Shown here: piece after piece, positions 38,776 to 49,968 of the stretch
Position numbering within the stretch: the first letter of the stretch is position 1
Layout of the letters: the number at the start of each line of letters is the position of its first letter
Assembly (NCBI GenBank): GCA_019614645.1
Contig: JABWDB010000002.1
Span: forward strand, 11,631,501 to 11,695,500
Source: Stratiolaelaps scimitus
Lineage: Eukaryota > Arthropoda > Arachnida > Mesostigmata > Laelapidae
Direction: 5' to 3'
DNA: 64,000 nucleotides
Made by a program: the position numbers and the translations under genes
The notes under the pieces: generated by a model
The model's database searches: none
Seen by the model: only the letters and a program-made list of their open reading frames with translations
What the model was told of the DNA's origin: nothing

Positions 38776-40451
38776 TTTCTGCTACCAGTTAGTACAGTCT
38801 GAATAGAAGAGGCAAGTTGGTGACGTTCAGCGGACACTTGGTGGCTTGCTCGCTCGCTCGGCCTGGCTCACTTGGCCCTCGAGTCGGCCGAACCGCGCTG
38901 GCGGCTGCAAAGCTGACGCAGACGCCGACGAGGAATCCGCAACGTGAATGGCAGTGGTGTGTCGACAGCCACAAGAAGCGGTGGCATTCGCAGATGAGAC
39001 AGCCACAGCGAACCACGCGTACGAAACACTGCGAGCCATCTGGCATATCCGCGCCGCCGCCGTCGCCAGGGGGATCGACGCTCACCAGTGTGCAACGAAG
39101 TGCGCGCTGCTATTTGCCCCTGGTGTGTGAATGTCGTCGGCGGGTGGTCGTCGTCGTCGTCCAATTTGAATATCAAACTTTTGATGGGGTATAGGGGGAC
39201 AGCCAGCATCAGATGCTTTCAGTGCTATCTGTCTGTATATCTACATCATATTTCTCTATCTTTGGCAGTGTGCATGTCTGCAAGTCGGAGCGTGCTCCGA
39301 GTCAATCGAGTATGCTTCGATTGTTGGATGACCGCACAGCTCCCTACATACTCGTGATTCTTGTAGTTATGCTCGGCATACTAGTACCATTAGCAAGGCG
39401 CCGCCGAGTATCTCGTTGTGATCAGCCCTATTCACGTGTCAATCTTGACGACATCCATTTATACTCAAGTCCACACCACCGAACGCACGCAGACGCAGCA
39501 GTGGCATCCGCAATAGTAGAGGTAGCAGAGTGAGGTAGAAACAAGACAGACACAACGGCCTGGGACCATCAGCGAATAGCGAAAGCGAATGTCAGATAGA
39601 AACAGGGTCGTCGGTAGCTGCCACGGTGGTGACACAATCAGCAGCAACTCCTAATCGCAGCAATTAACGCCGTAATGATAAAGACCTGAAAGACTGACGT
39701 GGACCCGGCGGGCTCCAGTGGCTAGCTGTCAGTTGCCGAGTTGATCTCCGCCGACGAGCGGTTCCAACACTCGTCAATTTCACCGCTGTTTCGCCACCCC
39801 GTAGAACCTACCCAAAGGCAGCCGATGAGACGAATGGTTCGTTAATATTTACACAGCACCGACCGGACAAGCTCCCTTCACCACAGTCTCGCCTATCCAG
39901 CTAGGGTCAGGCCTTGCGACGTCATTTCACGCTTGTCGCCACGGTCGGTATCGCTCCACAGTGACGATACATGATATTTGCTTGGTGTCTAGCGGAGACA
40001 GGGATACCGCGGGATTGGGGGCGAAGCTCCACGAATCCGCGTAGTCATTTGCCCTACGCTCGTTTTGCTTCGATCAGACTTCTAGCCTAGTAGGCATATA
40101 TGTCAACACCTGGACAGGTTTAGGTGCCTCGGGGCGCAGCAGGGTTAGATGGACGAGGATGGCGCATAGGGAGACAGATAGATCGCTGGTGACGAGCTCG
40201 GTGCTGCAGGATTGCTCCACCGCTGAGATCGCGTAACGGACAGACCAACAGGACTTGTTAGAGGTCGCCTAGAAGAGGTCTGAGAGGTCTCATCTCCACT
40301 CGTGTCTCACAACTCGGTAGAGCTTTCATCCTATCCGATGAAGTGAGTATAGCTAGCTATCAACACTCGGCTAAATACCATTAGCTGGCAAACCTTGGTG
40401 CAATCGGATAGGGCCTCTCTGAGAGGCTATTTTAGCTTTAGGCTATCTTTA

Positions 40452-40574
40452 TTAATTTATTAAAGGAACTGCATAGAATGCTTAAGTTCTCTTATATGTC
40501 ATGCAACGGGATTCGAACCTGCGGCCTCTGGCTTTTTACAGCCAGAGACTAGCCGTCCAAGCCACCGCGCTGAC
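40452..40574 (-). mobile_element. tRNA-derived SINE, copy 2 (best preserved)
   Basis: Read on the minus strand, this is the best-kept member of the family. It starts GTCAGCGCGGTGGCTTGGAC, carries a hairpin anticodon arm (CTCTGGC, a loop containing GTAAAA, then GCCAGAG), and has a perfect B box, GGTTCGAATCC. The tail that follows contains GACATATAAGAGAACTTAAG and ends in an A/T-rich TTTAATAAATTAATAAAG. The stretch AGGCCGCAGGTTCGAATCC closely resembles the T-arm side of animal tRNA-Tyr, and the loop can be read with a GTA anticodon, so a tRNA-Tyr origin is a reasonable inference. The tRNA fold is not intact: there is no pairing acceptor stem. It is therefore an element rather than a functional tRNA gene. 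A 27-nt palindrome lies immediately outside its 5' end. Confidence 0.82.
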
Positions 40575-40576
40575 TT

Positions 40577-40603
40577 GCAGGTATATATATAATATATACC
40601 TGC
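40577..40603. repeat. 27-nt AT-cored palindrome beside SINE copy 2
   Basis: Twelve-base arms, GCAGGTATATAT and ATATATACCTGC, flank a three-base ATA centre, so the stretch folds into a perfect hairpin. It lies two bases outside the 5' end of the minus-strand SINE at 40.5 kb. The other two SINE copies lack it, so it belongs to the flank and not to the element. It may be a microsatellite-like expansion that became symmetrical. Confidence 0.8.
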
Positions 40604-40667
40604 TGTTAGATCTAAGGCTAATGCTCGCCAGCCAAGCCAACCGTGGATTCGTTTTTGTTTGTTTCAT

Positions 40668-40684
40668 ACACACACACACACACA
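40668..40684. repeat. (CA)n microsatellite
   Basis: About eight CA units, about 95 bases from SINE copy 2. Confidence 0.85.
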
Positions 40685-41624
40685 ACGACGACTACAACGC
40701 TGGTCCATCGAGTTCAGCGCAATGCAGACGTGAGAGGTGGTTCTTGTTACGAAACATCATCTCGTTACGAAATGATGACAGCGTGCTGCCGCGTTAATTT
40801 CTTCACGGGACAAAGGTAATATTTGAACACTCTCAAGGGATTCTCAAGCGGGCGGAGCCCACAGTGTCGGCAGCTGCTGCGGCCGTCGTAGTTACAGCGC
40901 TCGCAGAAGTTAACTAATAGAAGTGGTCTGTGTGTTCGGTGTAAAATATGAACGCCGAGCGAACAAATGGAATTTGAAACATGGCAATCTGCTTCCGTTG
41001 CTGCCGCTATACTACAATACGTTGTCGTCACTGACGGCGTTGTTGCCACCCCCCCCCCTGTTTCCCCGGGGCCGCGATGCGAGTCATCGGGCAGTGGGTC
41101 GACCGAGTCCGCCGCTTGACTCTGGAGGATGGCCCAGCAGGATGGGGCGAGCCATGCGTTGCATAGCATGTTACAGAAGCTCGGTCTGCGGGGTGAGCTG
41201 AACACGCTTGGCCGGCGTATAGCACAGTGACTTCGTACCTGCTACGACTACACGCTACGGCAGGTGCTAGCTAGCTAGCTAGTGCGGTAGGCGCTCAGCC
41301 GAATTCTGCTTTGTCATCCACTTGTCTTTGAATGTCTTGCGCAGTCACACGCTTTGGGGAGCGCTCGCTGATATTGGCGCACTTCGCAGCAGCGGCAGCA
41401 ACAGGACGGCCACTAGACGTTTCGTTCGGCTAAGTGTATCGCGCACATTGCTTCTGCTGCTTCTTTAGCTACTAAGCTGCTCCCACGGACTGTCAGCTGC
41501 CAGCAACAGAGCTCCTAGAGAGGCTCTATTATTACCATACACGAAGCGGCTAGAGATGCCTTAGCAGGCGCGGCACGGCGGCCGTGCGCCCTTGTTTTAA
41601 GCTGCCCTTCAGGCCACGATGGCG

Positions 41625-41643
41625 GGAGAGAGAGAGAGAGAGA
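41625..41643. repeat. (GA)n microsatellite
   Basis: About nine GA units, followed by an impure purine tract to about 41680. Confidence 0.85.
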
Positions 41644-42206
41644 TAGAAAGAAAGAGAGTGAAAGCGAGCGAGAGAAATATATCGGCCATGGTAGCGATAA
41701 AAGACTACATTTGAACTCGACTTCCCACAAAAAAGACATCGAAGTCATCAAACGCCTCGGACTTCGAACAGGACAGAGCGGTTGGTCAGCGTAAGTGATG
41801 GCGTAATAATGGGACTGCAGGTGGCTGATCGTTGCTAAAATTGAATAAATGGTTGCGGGTTGCGGAGCAACCACTGCCGTTAGTTTGGTTGTCAGCCGTT
41901 TGGTCAACTTTCAGGGGCAGCAGACCCGTCGATGCTGTACAGGCGCCAGAGGTGGCACTGGTTCTTAGCCGCAGCAGTTGAGCGAACTAGGCAATATCGA
42001 AGTAAGCGCACGCGCCGATGTTCATGCTTATGGGCCGGCATATACATGCGTCTTAGTCCGACGTATGATTGTTGAGCGTTTATGTTTCGATAGACTTGAG
42101 AAGATGCCGGGTAGGCGTTCCCATATACGGACACATTCGACATGTGCTTTTTTTTTTTTACTAACGATGGCAACGTTTGCAGAGCCAGGCAAACCCTTGC
42201 AGCGTG

Positions 42207-42311
42207 CAAAGAGCACACATTGGAGGCATTTAATCTGTATCAGATTAATGTAGGTGTCAAATAATATACATACCACGAAGAACAGCGCATATGACATCGC
42301 ATGCAGCCTGC
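42207..42311 (-). repeat. Left arm of 105-bp inverted repeat
   Basis: The reverse complement of this stretch matches 42502-42606 without gaps, with about 10 differences in 105 bases. The arms are separated by about 190 bp. The inner end is sharp and contains GCAGGCTGCATGCG. Read on the minus strand, one frame gives a 37-residue segment containing SYALFFVVCILFDTYINLIQ, followed by KCLQCVLFA. The partner arm gives the corresponding SYALFFVVCMLFDTYINLIQ, followed by KCLKCVFFV. Roughly half of the differences fall at third codon positions in this frame. No target-site duplication is evident at the outer ends. It could be a foldback or MITE-like element, or two inverted remnants of a short coding segment. 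The protein segment is not recognised. Confidence 0.8.
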
Positions 42312-42501
42312 TACAGCAGGAAAGATCCAGGCTGCAATTGCCAGAGAAATTGGCAGACGTCGTAGTGCAAAATTCTTAGCAAGGGCGGGGCCACACGGTA
42401 TTGAGTAGCACAAGAAAACGAGAATTAATTCAGCGAGAACACTCAATAACTGAGGGTGCGTTATCATTTTGCACAACCGAAACATGACATATTTTATTGT
42501 G

Positions 42502-42606
42502 GCAGGCTGCATGCGACGTCATATGCGCTGTTCTTTGTGGTGTGTATGTTATTTGACACGTACATTAATCTGATACAGAAGAAATGCCTCAAATGTGTAT
42601 TCTTTG
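42502..42606 (+). repeat. Right arm of 105-bp inverted repeat
   Basis: This is the partner of the arm at 42207-42311, in opposite orientation. In the frame shared with the left arm it lies inside an open stretch ending at 42638. The segment is hydrophobic in the middle, as in a membrane helix, and is followed by two cysteines spaced as CLKC. A second frame starts ATGCCTCAAATGTGT, giving MPQMCILC, while the left arm gives MPPMCALC, so a CxxC pair is kept in that frame as well. Which frame, if either, was ever coding cannot be settled from two copies. Confidence 0.8.
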
Positions 42607-42650
42607 TAACGATGTGTGGAAATATAGAGGTGCGTTAAGTTTATGCATAC

Positions 42651-42667
42651 ATATATATATATATATT
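42651..42667. repeat. (AT)n microsatellite
   Basis: About eight AT units, 45 bases beyond the right arm of the inverted repeat. Confidence 0.85.
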
Positions 42668-45253
42668 TCAACTAAATCATTTCTCAGTAAAAATGTGTTC
42701 TATAAAAAAAATATTCCTCTATCTCTTCGATCAACAACTCAAACAAGATTTATGAACCGATCAGGACACAACTGCGTCGCAGCCGCCCTCTCTATTCGCT
42801 TTTGGTCCAGTCGAATGATAATTTTCGTCCTTGTCTTTGTTGTTAATATTATACGTTCGAAATGGCTTTGGATCCGTGTGAGAGCCCTATGAGAATTGCG
42901 TTTACATCGTGCGTATTGTATTTCCCCGACGGCCACCGGTAGCTCTTGACGGTTTCATTGTGACTAGTGGCGGGTCCCGCTCGATAGCACAGGTTCAGTA
43001 TGGACGTATGGGGTCTCGTACCTGCTCCTGCTCCACCCAACTCTCCCATTATATCGATATAGAGCAGAAAAGTTATAGTGGAACTCGTTGTCAAAAAGCC
43101 AGCGGTCCGGTTCTCCTGGCTGCTTCTTTTTCCTCCTGCTGTTCGAGAGAGAAAGAGTGGAGGATTGAGTTCACTTAGTGTGTTCAGAGGCGGCTTGCTA
43201 GGCCGTTAGTTTGATCGAGGCGGATACCAGCACAGGCCAAGGCTCGCCCACTCGTTTCGTAGCTCCTGCCGGGGGCGGGGGGTCTTTCCACAGTTGCCTC
43301 GGGGCCACTTTAACAACCGATAATAAACTGTGATTAGAAAAGTGGAAAGAGAAGGTGACATTGTCTGTGTTAGCCTTGAGGTCGAGGGCTATGCAGAACG
43401 ATTTCATCTACGGTACGTGCGGTTAGTGCTGGGAGAGTGCACGAAATTAGAGAGATGTGACAGTATACGCGGTAGCAGACTAGACAATTGTATCGAAGCC
43501 ATCCACTCAGTTTGAGGATGGGATGCGCTTACGTGATGAGCACCCTCTCATAAATCATATCTTCTTTCTTGTTTGTCTGTTTCTGACCTTGTCTGAAGGC
43601 CAGTACTGCCTCAGTGATTATTAGACCTGATTACGGCCAATATGTCGCTCAGACTGAGCCAAATGCGTGTTTCCGCTGCTCAGTATGCCTCCATCTGGAC
43701 AGCAGGGGACATCGCCGCAGTACTTTGTGAACTAGAAGAAACGGCGGAAATGATAACCCGTACCACTGGCCTAACCCACAGGGTGAGGCTCATCTGAATT
43801 GGAGATACCAGGAGACATCACAGTCCACGTGAGGACGGGTGGCCGAGATGATATTTAGGCTTGAGCATCGTCGTCAACACGACGTAGCAAACAGTGGCGC
43901 TGTCAGCCAGCGCAACCACCATCAGCTCTCGGCTAATGTCACTATTAATTAGGCTTTCCATTTGCAGAAGACGCCCGTGAACATGCCAGGCTCTTGCTGT
44001 ATCCAGCCGCGTACCCGAACAGGTAGACGCTTGATGTGCGTAACACATTGTGGATTCTGTGTATTTTTAGGTGCTTCGTTCGGATTCTTCTGTCGAATTC
44101 GACAGGATATGTCTGGTCATCTGGCGGGTCGTTAAGTCAGTCCGCCATCATACGATGTTGCCAAACGGTCGACGCGATCCGGGAGCCACAAGAAGAAGCA
44201 GGTGCTGCGACTGAGGTGCAGTTCCCCGTAGTCGTCTTCATGGTGAGCCGATGACTGTTGAGGACACCAACGATAATAGCTCAGAACCTCAGGACACTGC
44301 TACTCAACCCTGTCCTCTCTATGATAGCTTAGCTCATCTTAGCACCAGCTTGCGGCGGGTGGCAGATTGTCACAGAATTTCAAGCATTTGCTGCCCCCAC
44401 TGGTACAGGACTTTCGGCCAACTTTCACAGCAGCACACTCATCGACGCCCTTATCCCTCACACACGTCTGGCTCACTTCCAGCTTCTCGCCACCCATCTG
44501 GGTAAAGTAGTCTCTCTTTAAGGCATGTGATCATACTACGCGTCTAAAGTTAGCCCCACCGTGTGGCTGGGCGGCCCGGTTGACAGGAATCACCCCTCGA
44601 TCAAGATCTCTAACAGCGTTTCTGGCGTAAAGCTCATGCGCACACATCCACACACACACAAACAGATTTACTCACACACAGATATCTAGCCGAGCTAACT
44701 GAACAACCCGAACTACCTAAACTATACTGTAGGCACGCCAACATCTAACCTCACGAGCCGGTACACTATCCGGATAGATCCCCGCTCTTGCCCCCAGACT
44801 CCGTGCACATACAGACGAGCGCGGGCCACTCTCTGCGTTCACGCCATCTGTCGGCATTAGCGCTATTTATAACATAACGAGGGCTGGCCGGTCGCCTGCA
44901 AGACGGTCATTAGTGGCGGGGACCCCTAGGCCCAAGGAACTGAGAGGCAAAGGTAGGCCGGCTCCTTAGGGGCGTATCTTTAAAACGCCGCTGTGAAGCT
45001 TTGAACAACACTGAAGTTGCACCGGCAGTATGCGGTAGGGTTTGGCTTACCTGGAAGTTTACTGGACGCGTCTCGATATAAGGCCGCCGCCTTCGGTCGT
45101 TACCTACGGCTGCCGCGGCCGCTGCCGATACGCCCGATACAACCATCGGCATCCCGACGACGATGTTAACATCAGATGTTAATCATTGAGCATGCTGCTG
45201 AGCAACAATCGTTACCGTCGCTATAACACGTTACGTTCGCCGTCAAAAGCGGC

Positions 45254-45288
45254 GAGGTCATCCAGTCTCTCGACGACTGAATGACCTC
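45254..45288. repeat. 14-bp hairpin with one mismatch
   Basis: GAGGTCATCCAGTC pairs with GACTGAATGACCTC apart from one C-A position. The loop is seven bases, TCTCGAC. Nothing nearby explains it. Confidence 0.6.
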
Positions 45289-47972
45289 ACGAGGACAAAT
45301 CAAGTGACCGTCTCACTTCCGTCACGAGATCCAATTTTACGCTGCCTCGCCATCCTGTTTTGCTCAAGCCCCGCCCTCTATAAGGTTAACTACGCCTCGT
45401 CGAGCTATTCATTATCTGGCCGTCAAATTGAGCGGTCGCCCCGAAACGCTCGCCCCAATTCAAACACTTTGCCTGTAACGAGTACTACAACACGTAATAC
45501 GCGTTACGGGGAGCACGCGTTACCTCTGCGGCCGTATGCAACGGTTATAACGAAAATATATAGTTGAGTCCCGCGAGAATTAATTAGCGTAATGAAGCGA
45601 CTCTATATCGACTGATAATTGTGGCCGATCGATTTGACGAAAATCTAAACCCGATGTCAACTGCACGAGTTCAATTATGTGCAGCAACTACTACACTCGA
45701 GCCATTGAGCTTCGTGAATAACACGTGGTGCTAAATGGTGTAGGGGTAATTAATCGCAATCGTTCGATCGCATTAAAACAATCGTGGGGAATGTCATCCA
45801 AATAGCATATCCAAGTGATTCAGCCATCGTCATCCTTCAGGCTGGCGAAGAAAAAACCTCAGAAAAAAGCTCAGATGGTGAGCAAAGCGATCTTGCTGTA
45901 CAAATGCGACCTCCCGGTGTAGATACGCCCGGACGTGATGTTTCGTGAGAACCAACTTCAGTTTGACGTTACCAGTCGCTTTCCTTTAATAACGATGCTA
46001 AAAGTTTAAGAATCTGACATTTGCGGTTGAGACAGAAATTTTGGCTCTATCTACCGAGCCCGCTTCATGTATACGCTCTCCATTTCTCAGTTTGGACAGG
46101 GGAACGTGTGTCTCCGCACTCGCAGGATTCCAACCTCGCCCTTTTTTTTCGCACGACATCTCTCTGTGCTCATATCTCGTCTTGTCTAAAAGTGCGTTTG
46201 TTCAAAGCGCTGGCCTGTAGCCCCATTTATATATAATAATACTACCCGCAAGTGTGGCAGGTAAAGGCATTTTCAGCGGTGTTATCCTTGTGACAGATGA
46301 GTGAATTCGATGAGCGACTAAAGACACAATCTACACCGTTCTCAAAACAAGCAATGGTTGTGGTTCACTCAAGAGCCCTTCTTTCAGGAGAAAGATGACC
46401 CTTTATAGAAATCGTTTGAAGAAAATTATAAACTGGCACCGTTAAAGAGGGGTTTCTTCTTCGTTTCGAACGTTCCATTTATTTTGTTTGGCTCAGAGTG
46501 CTTACGGAACACAGCAACGTGTCTTATGCCACGAGATCTCGCATTTCTCTCCTCTAGAAAACACTGGTCTCCTTATGCAATGTATTTTGTTCGACGCTTG
46601 TGTTGACATATTTTTTGTCGTTATCTCCCGTATGGCTTTACCTAGCACAGAAATATCTCTATTGCGCATGGTAACACAAGATTATCGTAGAAAGTTGCTC
46701 GAGTCTCGGTCATTCGGTGTGACGAAAGTGTCTTAGAATGCAGCTCGCAACGCGCAAAAACAAGCTGAGTTCGCCAACCGCCACGTCATCTTCCGCGCCA
46801 CGAGCGAGAACATTGCGCTCGTAGCGACACGCAACAACCTGTTATTCTCTGTCTTTCTCGATGCTGAGTACAGATCGATTTTCACACGTTTTGCTCCTGT
46901 TTCGTCAGCGCAATGCACGTCCTGGCCTGCCTTCCTGCAGCAAAGTAAGCAACCAGCAATTCCAAGCAAGAACCACGCAATGGCCCTGCGTCGCTTGTTG
47001 GCGCGTTCTATTATCTTTCTGCTATCTTCCTGTTGTTTGTCAGCATGTGCGTCTTGGCTGGCGTTGGCACAGGCGCGTCGATCATCGCCAGAAACATTTA
47101 CGAGTATGCAGCCGTCAATTCCTTTACGACCCTCCCGCAGCGAGAAAGGTGCTATATATATATGTATATATAGAAAGAGTTATCGGTAACATGGGCTGGC
47201 CAGGCTAGCCACGTTCGCGACGGCGGCCTGTGTAAGCGATGGCCTCTATAGACTCGCGGAGCCACTCGGTCAGCTGGCTACCCGCGGCACACCGGCGGAC
47301 ATGGTCGAGCTACCTGCTCCGGGGTATCTCAAGAACAAGTCGAGACACCACTCACATAGGTAAAAGGAATGATGTAGTGGAGGCGAATAAAGACAGTCAT
47401 CGCCATCAGCGGAACGGCAGAACCTAGTCGAAGGATTCGCGTTGAGCATGGAATGACCGGAATGGCACCCCGAGCGGCCCCTGTCGCCCTTATCGCCGAA
47501 TTTGTCTCCTCTGTCGAAGGAGGAGTCTTGGGTGCGTTGCGTTGTTGTCGAGTCGACTCTACTGCTGCCGCTTGACACGGTCGCAGGAGGCACAAGACGA
47601 AGAACTAGCATCAGCTGCAGCAACAGTGGCGGCGGCGGCGGCGCCAGCAAAGACGAGTAGCCTGGCATTTATATCTGCACCACCCCGCGCCGGCAGTCAG
47701 TGTAGTCCGACTGCCAGACTCGGCCCGGCAGTGGGCTCCTTCGCCTGTCAAGTCCCGGAAATCCAGGCCATCGAATCGAGCCGAACGGAACGGAACGAGA
47801 CACAGTTAGTCGGCCGCCAAACGAGCACAGTCACGTTCTCTACGTTCGGATGGCGAACTCGAACTTCTCCGACGAGGGGTCTACCGAACTCTGTCCCCCT
47901 TCGGGTAAGCCCCCGGTCGGCGGCCGGCTATTCCCACCACATCAGGGCCCGTTGAAGCCCGAATCCCTCTAT

Positions 47973-48455
47973 TCAGCTTCCACCGGCGGGCCGGCCAGCC
48001 ACCCGACGTGTTATTGAGGGAAACCAAAGCGCCACGGCGCTCCAATGGGCAACACGCCCCTGTGTGAGCTCTGCTTGGTCGCTAGTAGTAGCAGCAGTTG
48101 TGGGAGAGCACGAACAGTGGGTGACGTACGGGCCGCGAATAACCCCCTGGGTATCCTGCAGCACCGCGGGACCCGTGCTGCTGCTGCTGCTGGTCGTGTC
48201 CCCTTCGCCGCATACATCCGATCGGGGGAATGGGCATCCATTGCAAGGGGGCTCTCGGCCTCCTTTCCAGTCGAGCGTTGAGGAACCCTCTAGCGTGGTA
48301 GTGACTGCCTCGGTCCAACAAGATGCGTCCTCGAGATCTTTCTCTACCGTTTCCACGTCCCAGTAGCAAAAGCAGGGTCGAAAAGAACGACTGAGGAGGG
48401 GCAACTGTCTTGGAACACTTCTGGGCCGTGAGACATGTGACGCGTTAGGGAACAC
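47973..48455 (-). CDS. Candidate hypothetical open frame, 160 codons, no ATG at head
   Basis: The frame has a normal share of acidic residues (DVETVEKDLEDASCWTEAV) and a Ser run from the (CTG)n array. A pyrimidine-rich stretch ending CTCCTCAG near its beginning could be a splice acceptor, which would make the frame an exon. No good donor or partner exon was found. Two + strand frames are also open here, and the region is GC-rich with CpG retained. No domain is recognised. Confidence 0.15.
   Translation of the reverse strand: MFPNASHVSRPRSVPRQLPLLSRSFRPCFCYWDVETVEKDLEDASCWTEAVTTTLEGSSTLDWKGGREPPCNGCPFPRSDVCGEGDTTSSSSSTGPAVLQDTQGVIRGPYVTHCSCSPTTAATTSDQAELTQGRVAHWSAVALWFPSITRRVAGRPAGGS
48176..48193. 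repeat. (CTG)n microsatellite
   Basis: Six CTG units. They read as a Leu run on the + strand and as the Ser run of the minus-strand frame 47973-48455. Confidence 0.85.
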
Positions 48456-48618
48456 GCTGGCTCATTGGTGGTTACAATGCTTTGAATGGCCAGGATCTGG
48501 CGCGTGAGGAGCTGGGTACAGGCGACAGTCTCACATAACAAAACCTAGATAGGAGCCATGGTGGAGCAGGTATTAATATTGCCATTATGGCACCTTTCCT
48601 ATAAGCTACTATATCATC

Positions 48619-48636
48619 ATATATATATATATATAT
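48619..48636. repeat. (AT)n microsatellite
   Basis: About nine AT units, 180 bases before the 27-bp hairpin. Confidence 0.85.
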
Positions 48637-48819
48637 CTAGCATTGTCAACAATACTTCTTTATTCATTACGTGTCTCTATGGAAAGTACAAGAAGTGATC
48701 TGTCAGGGGCAAATTAATCATTGGACATGTGGGTTTTCTAACAGGAGGTGAATCCAAGAAATATATTCGCCAAAGCCACTAAATACATTCGATTATACTC
48801 TGCTTCTATCCTAGATAAT

Positions 48820-48878
48820 CCTATATGCAATAACAATTCATTATCTATGCTAGATAATGAATTGTTATTGCATATAGG
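48820..48878. repeat. Perfect 27-bp-stem hairpin, 5-nt loop
   Basis: The left arm (48820-48846) and right arm (48852-48878) are exact reverse complements over 27 bases, with loop ATGCT. The arms contain CTATATGCAATAACAATTCA and its complement. The stem is A/T-rich against a more GC-balanced neighbourhood. The chance of such a match is very small, so it is a real structure. It may be a recent inverted duplication made by template switching, a foldback element remnant, or a small-RNA hairpin. The perfect pairing and very short loop are less typical of an ordinary animal pre-miRNA. Confidence 0.9.
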
Positions 48879-49851
48879 ACGCCAAAATAGCGGGGGCGTT
48901 CGCGAATGCGCGACAATCCAAAAAGGTCACCCTCGGCAGGACGGTCAAGTGAAGTAAAAGGCGTCATTTATCATATTCTGCTGATCATTTAGACGTAGCA
49001 GCGAAATCGCCACACTTGCTCGGAACTCGCCTTTCATCTCCCCACGAGAGAGAGACTCGCCTCGGTGCCCTGTTTTGTGACCTCGTTAAAAACTTGCAGG
49101 CAGCTCGAAATCGATTTGCTGTGGAGTCAGCTGACTGCTCGTGATTCATCATCTTAAACAGGTCAGTCAGTGAAGAGTTATGTGACACCTTTCTTTAATA
49201 ATAATGTACTAGAAATATATTGATTTACGCCAGTAATACGTTCAGATAATTCGAGTAGATACGAAACAAGCGCGACATCAACAACTGTGATTAAAACTCC
49301 ATACGAGTTCAACAACCTAAAGAGTGCAACCGGAACCGCTATCCGCCGTCGACCATCGAATGGGCCATGCTCCACTCAGTCTACCACTCTTTAGGCCTGA
49401 TCGCGTGACGATGTCAACTCGGGTCGAACCGTTATTGCGATGTAACGCAAACTTGTGCTATCCTGCTGTCGTCGTGTCTTTCATATCTGTGCGAAATCTG
49501 GATCACCAAACAACCCCCTCTATTCTCTCTCTCTCTCTCCGTCTTTTCCGCTTTGTTACTGATGCTGTGCTTATATTATGCATTCGTCTCTGAGTTCCCC
49601 TGACCCCGCCGCCTGAATGGCCGGCTCGGCAAATACGAGGCAAGCTTGCATTAAGTGGGACGTCATCTCACAGCAGCCAGCCAAGACATGGTGGACCATG
49701 CATTGCCATTATAGCCGATTCGTACCGTATGACTCCACTCTGGGTCTTGCTGCTGCTGCCTCTGCAACTGAAATGTGCTAACAAAGTGCATGCGCCTGCC
49801 CTTCGATGACTGGCGATGTCGCCATGGGTTGTCGCTGTTTCGAGGTCTACC

Positions 49852-49901
49852 TCCGCGATCTCTGCTGCCGCCGTAACTGGGGCGGCAGCAGAGATCGCGG
49901 A
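49852..49901. repeat. Perfect 21-bp-stem hairpin, 8-nt loop
   Basis: Bases 49852-49872 and 49881-49901 are exact reverse complements (21 bases, containing GCGATCTCTGCTGCCGCC), with loop GTAACTGG. The stem is GC-rich. A second, smaller perfect hairpin (CTATTCGAT, AGC, ATCGAATAG) follows at 49948-49968. No candidate gene surrounds it with confidence. As with the hairpin 1 kb upstream, it may be a template-switch inverted duplication, a structured RNA, or a small-RNA precursor. Confidence 0.9.
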
Positions 49902-49947
49902 TCCCTTCAACTGACTCAGGTTTCCGAGAGCGAGTACTATATCGGCA

Positions 49948-49968
49948 CTATTCGATAGCATCGAATAG
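49948..49968. repeat. 9-bp-stem perfect hairpin
   Basis: The arms CTATTCGAT and ATCGAATAG flank AGC. It is short enough to occur by chance in a long window, but it lies 47 bases after the 21-bp hairpin. Confidence 0.6.

Larger units (their letters stand above)
35352..40451. other. No recognisable gene between SINE copies 1 and 2
   Basis: The first 500 bp are unique and frame-poor. 35.8-37.5 kb is GC-rich with C runs and several overlapping Pro/Arg/Ser-rich frames, the largest 197 codons on the + strand at 36872-37465. 37.5-38.25 and 39.66-40.45 kb have no sizeable frame. No domain is seen. Confidence 0.5.
42668..48800. other. Mostly unique sequence, no recognisable gene
   Basis: Frames above 60 codons are sparse from 43.5 to 47.2 kb. 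One + strand frame at about 46.5-46.74 kb has normal composition and hydrophobic patches but no family. A 16-bp perfect palindrome (CTGTCGAATTCGACAG) lies at 44090-44105. Confidence 0.5.

Noticed and set aside
46115..46145. Minus-strand GGTTGGAATCC, one base from a B-box consensus
   Set aside because: No A box at the right distance and no similarity to the SINE tail.
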